Origin: Pectinatus haikarae
GTDB taxonomy: Bacteria; Bacillota; Negativicutes; Selenomonadales; Selenomonadaceae
Assembly (NCBI RefSeq): GCF_030813505.1
Contig: NZ_JAUSUE010000001.1
Reading direction: 5' to 3' (one strand)
Length of the DNA: 64,000 nucleotides
The notes below the pieces were generated by a model. The model saw nothing but the letters and a program-made list of their open reading frames with translations, made no database searches and was not told where the DNA came from. Positions 62,146 to 64,000 of the stretch are shown in pieces; the stretch's first letter is position 1; each line of letters begins with the position of its first letter. The translations under genes and the position numbers were made by a program.

Positions 62146-63702
62146 TCAGAATTTTTTATTTACAAAAATACATTGCGCTTTATCACATAGCTTATGTATT
62201 TTACCTTCTATTATATGTTGTCTTAAATCCTGCATTAACGGACTATTCCAAGCATCATCGAAATTTTTCCCGGCTAAGCTATCAATTCCACCTAAGTATG
62301 TCAATAGCAAACACGGGGAAAATCTACCTTCAGTTGTAATAAAAGCTGTATTCCACGGTAAATAACATTCTTTATAACTTTCCACATATTCACCCGACAA
62401 TGATTTTTTATCATAATTATTGGTTTCTTGATACCTTGTCGCATATTTATCAAATTCTCTTGATTCTATAGGATATGGTATATCATCATGTTTAAATCCA
62501 CTGTAATCTTTAGGAAAACAAGGTGTTAATCCTACTCTAATATTCAATTTTTCAGCAGTTTCATATCCTTCATCTATCTTTTTAGTTGTTAAATGGGGGT
62601 AATAAAGCAGCATTTGTTGTTTATAATAAAAAACAAAATCTCCACGTTGTTTTATCGGCATATCTATTCCTGTAGAAAATAATGGCCAGAAACTCACAGT
62701 CTTTACTCCTAATGCATTTGCTAGCTTTATAAAGTCAGGCAGTTCCTCTATATTTTCTCTCATCAATACACACGCCATAGCTATTCTAAGTTTATTATTG
62801 TATTTTTTATTTTCTTGAACTAAGTTATTTATATTCTCGCAGAGTTTTGTGAAATTCCCACCACGTATGCGCCTATAAGTTTTCTTGGTAGCTGCATCTA
62901 CTGATATCACTAAATCGGTTAATGCACTTTCCAATATTTTTTTTCTATTTTGAGCATTTAATAATAAACCATTTGTAAAAATCTCTATCTCTAAGGAATG
63001 TTTTTGGGAATACGGACCAGCAATATTCAATGCCCGCCAAAAATCATTTCCCATGAGAACTTCACCACTCGCATGTAATTGAAGTTTATTCGAATAAGGA
63101 ATTAACTCTTTGTAAATTGGTTCTGTTTTTTCTGTATTATCTTTTCTGTCATTAGTAAATTTATTTAAGGATTCATCTACAGCGCACATTGCACATTTTA
63201 AATTACATCTTGCAACTGTTTCGTACGTGAGAAATGTTGGTTTTGATTTCACCCTGGAAAATTTAAATACTTCTTGTGCCAATAACGAAGAATTATATGT
63301 ATGTTCATCCTTCTCTTCAATTTTTATTTCTCCTATCATTAGACTCAAATTTCGTTCATCATTTTTATTATCTTCTACATAATCACATTGAAAACTTACC
63401 CAACCTTCATTTTCAATTAAATTTTCTATGGGCATCCCTATTTTCTGCCAACCATTTAATATTTTAAATTCAAATTTTTTCTTTCCATCAATAGTTAATG
63501 TAACTGGTACTTTATTTGTGTACCCAACTTCGAACTTAATCCATTGTTTGACATGATCATATTTATTTACAAAAATCTTGGCATTATTTTTCATCCAACG
63601 AAACGGACGTATATGATCGGTCTCCAGCGCATAAAAACCTTCCTTATAAATAATATTAGGAATTTCATCATCTTTTAATAATCTAACTTCACCAAACATC
63701 AC
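62146..63702 (-). CDS. Radical SAM/SPASM protein, probably cut at its 5' end by an IS
   Basis: 518 residues from GTG 63702 or ATG 63699. An N-terminal beta domain (about 15-110; KEGFYALETDHIRPFRWM) precedes a radical SAM core with ARCNLKCAMCAVD (about 163-175) and a C-terminal SPASM-like Cys set (CYLPWN, FSPCLL and CDKAQC). No ribosome site precedes either start. The frame stays open upstream without a start codon for over 150 bases, and residues read there (63703-63780) look like the missing protein strand. So the real N-terminus was probably lost to the insertion. Close to an iron-sulphur glycan or peptide modifier. Confidence 0.75.
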   Translation of the reverse strand: MMFGEVRLLKDDEIPNIIYKEGFYALETDHIRPFRWMKNNAKIFVNKYDHVKQWIKFEVGYTNKVPVTLTIDGKKKFEFKILNGWQKIGMPIENLIENEGWVSFQCDYVEDNKNDERNLSLMIGEIKIEEKDEHTYNSSLLAQEVFKFSRVKSKPTFLTYETVARCNLKCAMCAVDESLNKFTNDRKDNTEKTEPIYKELIPYSNKLQLHASGEVLMGNDFWRALNIAGPYSQKHSLEIEIFTNGLLLNAQNRKKILESALTDLVISVDAATKKTYRRIRGGNFTKLCENINNLVQENKKYNNKLRIAMACVLMRENIEELPDFIKLANALGVKTVSFWPLFSTGIDMPIKQRGDFVFYYKQQMLLYYPHLTTKKIDEGYETAEKLNIRVGLTPCFPKDYSGFKHDDIPYPIESREFDKYATRYQETNNYDKKSLSGEYVESYKECYLPWNTAFITTEGRFSPCLLLTYLGGIDSLAGKNFDDAWNSPLMQDLRQHIIEGKIHKLCDKAQCIFVNKKF

Positions 63703-63751
63703 ACTTAGCAGTCTTTTATCATCAATATTTTCATTTACTAAACAATCACTA

Positions 63752-63765
63752 ACAATACGTATTGT
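63752..63765. repeat. 14-bp perfect palindrome
   Basis: ACAATACGTATTGT is self-complementary. It lies in the sequence between the radical SAM start and the IS. It may be part of coding sequence of the cut gene. Confidence 0.4.
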
Positions 63766-63782
63766 AAAGTTAAATGAAAGTT

Positions 63783-63855
63783 GAGGACTCGTCAGCCCTT
63801 CTGGTACAATAGTTTTATCACAAACACTGTACCTCCCGAAAGGAGACGAGTCCTC
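63783..63855 (+). promoter_or_regulatory. Inverted repeat that can hide the transposase start from read-through mRNA
   Basis: The 11-bp arms at 63783-63793 and 63845-63855 are perfectly complementary; the right arm ends directly before the ATG at 63856 and covers the space after the GGAG ribosome site. The internal promoter would start RNA near 63817, lacking the left arm. Only transcripts entering from outside carry both arms, as in IS10/IS50 protection from external transcription. Confidence 0.5.
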
Positions 63856-64000
63856 ATGACAAAATCATATCAGATTTGCTGTCCAAAATGCAACAATCAT
63901 CAAAACTTTTATCGTTATGGCAAAGATAAAGATGGAAATCAAAAATATCTTTGCCGTGTATGCGGGCATCAATTTGTACCATATGCCAATACAACCGGCA
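63856..64000 (+). CDS. Transposase N-terminus with zinc ribbon (partial)
   Basis: The first 48 residues only; the frame continues beyond the window. MTKSYQICCPKCNNHQNF followed by a KDKDGNQKYLCRVCGHQF segment shows two CxxC pairs, the N-terminal zinc ribbon of InsA/IS1-, IS1595- or IS6-related transposases. AAAGGAG lies 10 bases upstream. The family cannot be decided without the DDE domain. Confidence 0.8.
   Translation, partial: MTKSYQICCPKCNNHQNFYRYGKDKDGNQKYLCRVCGHQFVPYANTTG

Larger units (their letters stand above)
63781..64000 (+). mobile_element. Left end of an insertion sequence (right part outside window)
   Basis: Contains a promoter-like TTGAGG (63781-63786) with TACAAT (63805-63810), inverted arms GAGGACTCGTC (63783-63793) and GACGAGTCCTC (63845-63855), and a transposase start at 63856. 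The exact left edge and target duplication cannot be set from one end; it probably lies near 63775-63785. Confidence 0.6.

Noticed and set aside
1..64000. CRISPR array, rRNA or tRNA genes
   Set aside because: No regularly spaced repeats, no rRNA segments and no tRNA-like cloverleaf with CCA were found by reading.

Overview
The window looks like a chromosomal segment of an anaerobic, Firmicutes-type bacterium, most likely a Negativicute (Selenomonadales/Veillonellales/Sporomusaceae range). This is inferred from the gene mix: RNase Y, RNase J, YmdB, SpoVS, Asp23-type and TcdE-type proteins typical of Firmicutes, together with a menaquinone (UbiD/UbiA) plus Tat respiratory block, fhs/folD, MurNAc-6-P recycling and surface-polysaccharide genes. 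No rRNA, tRNA or CRISPR array is visible.

Layout. 1-15000: uvrA 3' part, a chemoreceptor, an XRE regulator, a minus-strand sugar-phosphate operon (phosphohexomutase, galU, pgi, 2-hydroxyacid dehydrogenase), a MATE exporter, YdcF, cupin, Nudix, and an HxlR regulator divergent from doxX-ygiD. 15000-22100: a 611-bp gap that carries a candidate small RNA, then rny, an unrecognised gene, ymdB, spoVS with a SigH-like promoter, a P-loop/Asp23 fusion and two HD-domain proteins. 22350-29900: fhs-folD, then ubiA-ubiD-tatC-tatA-tatA-polyprenyl synthase (menaquinone and Tat export). 30200-38450: nadE, rsmD-coaD, a coiled-coil gene behind a structured leader, a radical-SAM pair, and RNase J. 38600-45000: MurNAc-6-P recycling (mupG, murP, murQ), a Tat-exported phosphoesterase, thiM and yhcH.

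45100-48050 is the most unusual core region: a small sigma factor whose Shine-Dalgarno lies in a hairpin, a glycine-zipper secreted protein, DUF2922, DUF1659, a TcdE-like holin and an amidase. The amidase leader carries the second copy of the 127-bp structured element found at 33265-33391. The two copies differ at 14 positions; several of these keep base pairing and one is a full compensatory change. This looks like an uncatalogued cis-regulatory RNA and is the strongest novelty in the window.

48100-52400: a secreted repeat protein, a histidine phosphatase, a PdtaS/EutW-like kinase with an ANTAR regulator, and a gene with a possible ComK-like layout. 52500-64000: rfbA, then a visibly AT-rich island of surface-glycan genes (UbiA-type phosphoribosyltransferase-like, PAP2-like, epimerase, SMR-type flippase, UPF0104, large GT-C-like protein, GT4, deacetylase-like, radical SAM/SPASM). 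The last gene appears cut at its 5' end by an insertion sequence whose transposase start is at 63856.
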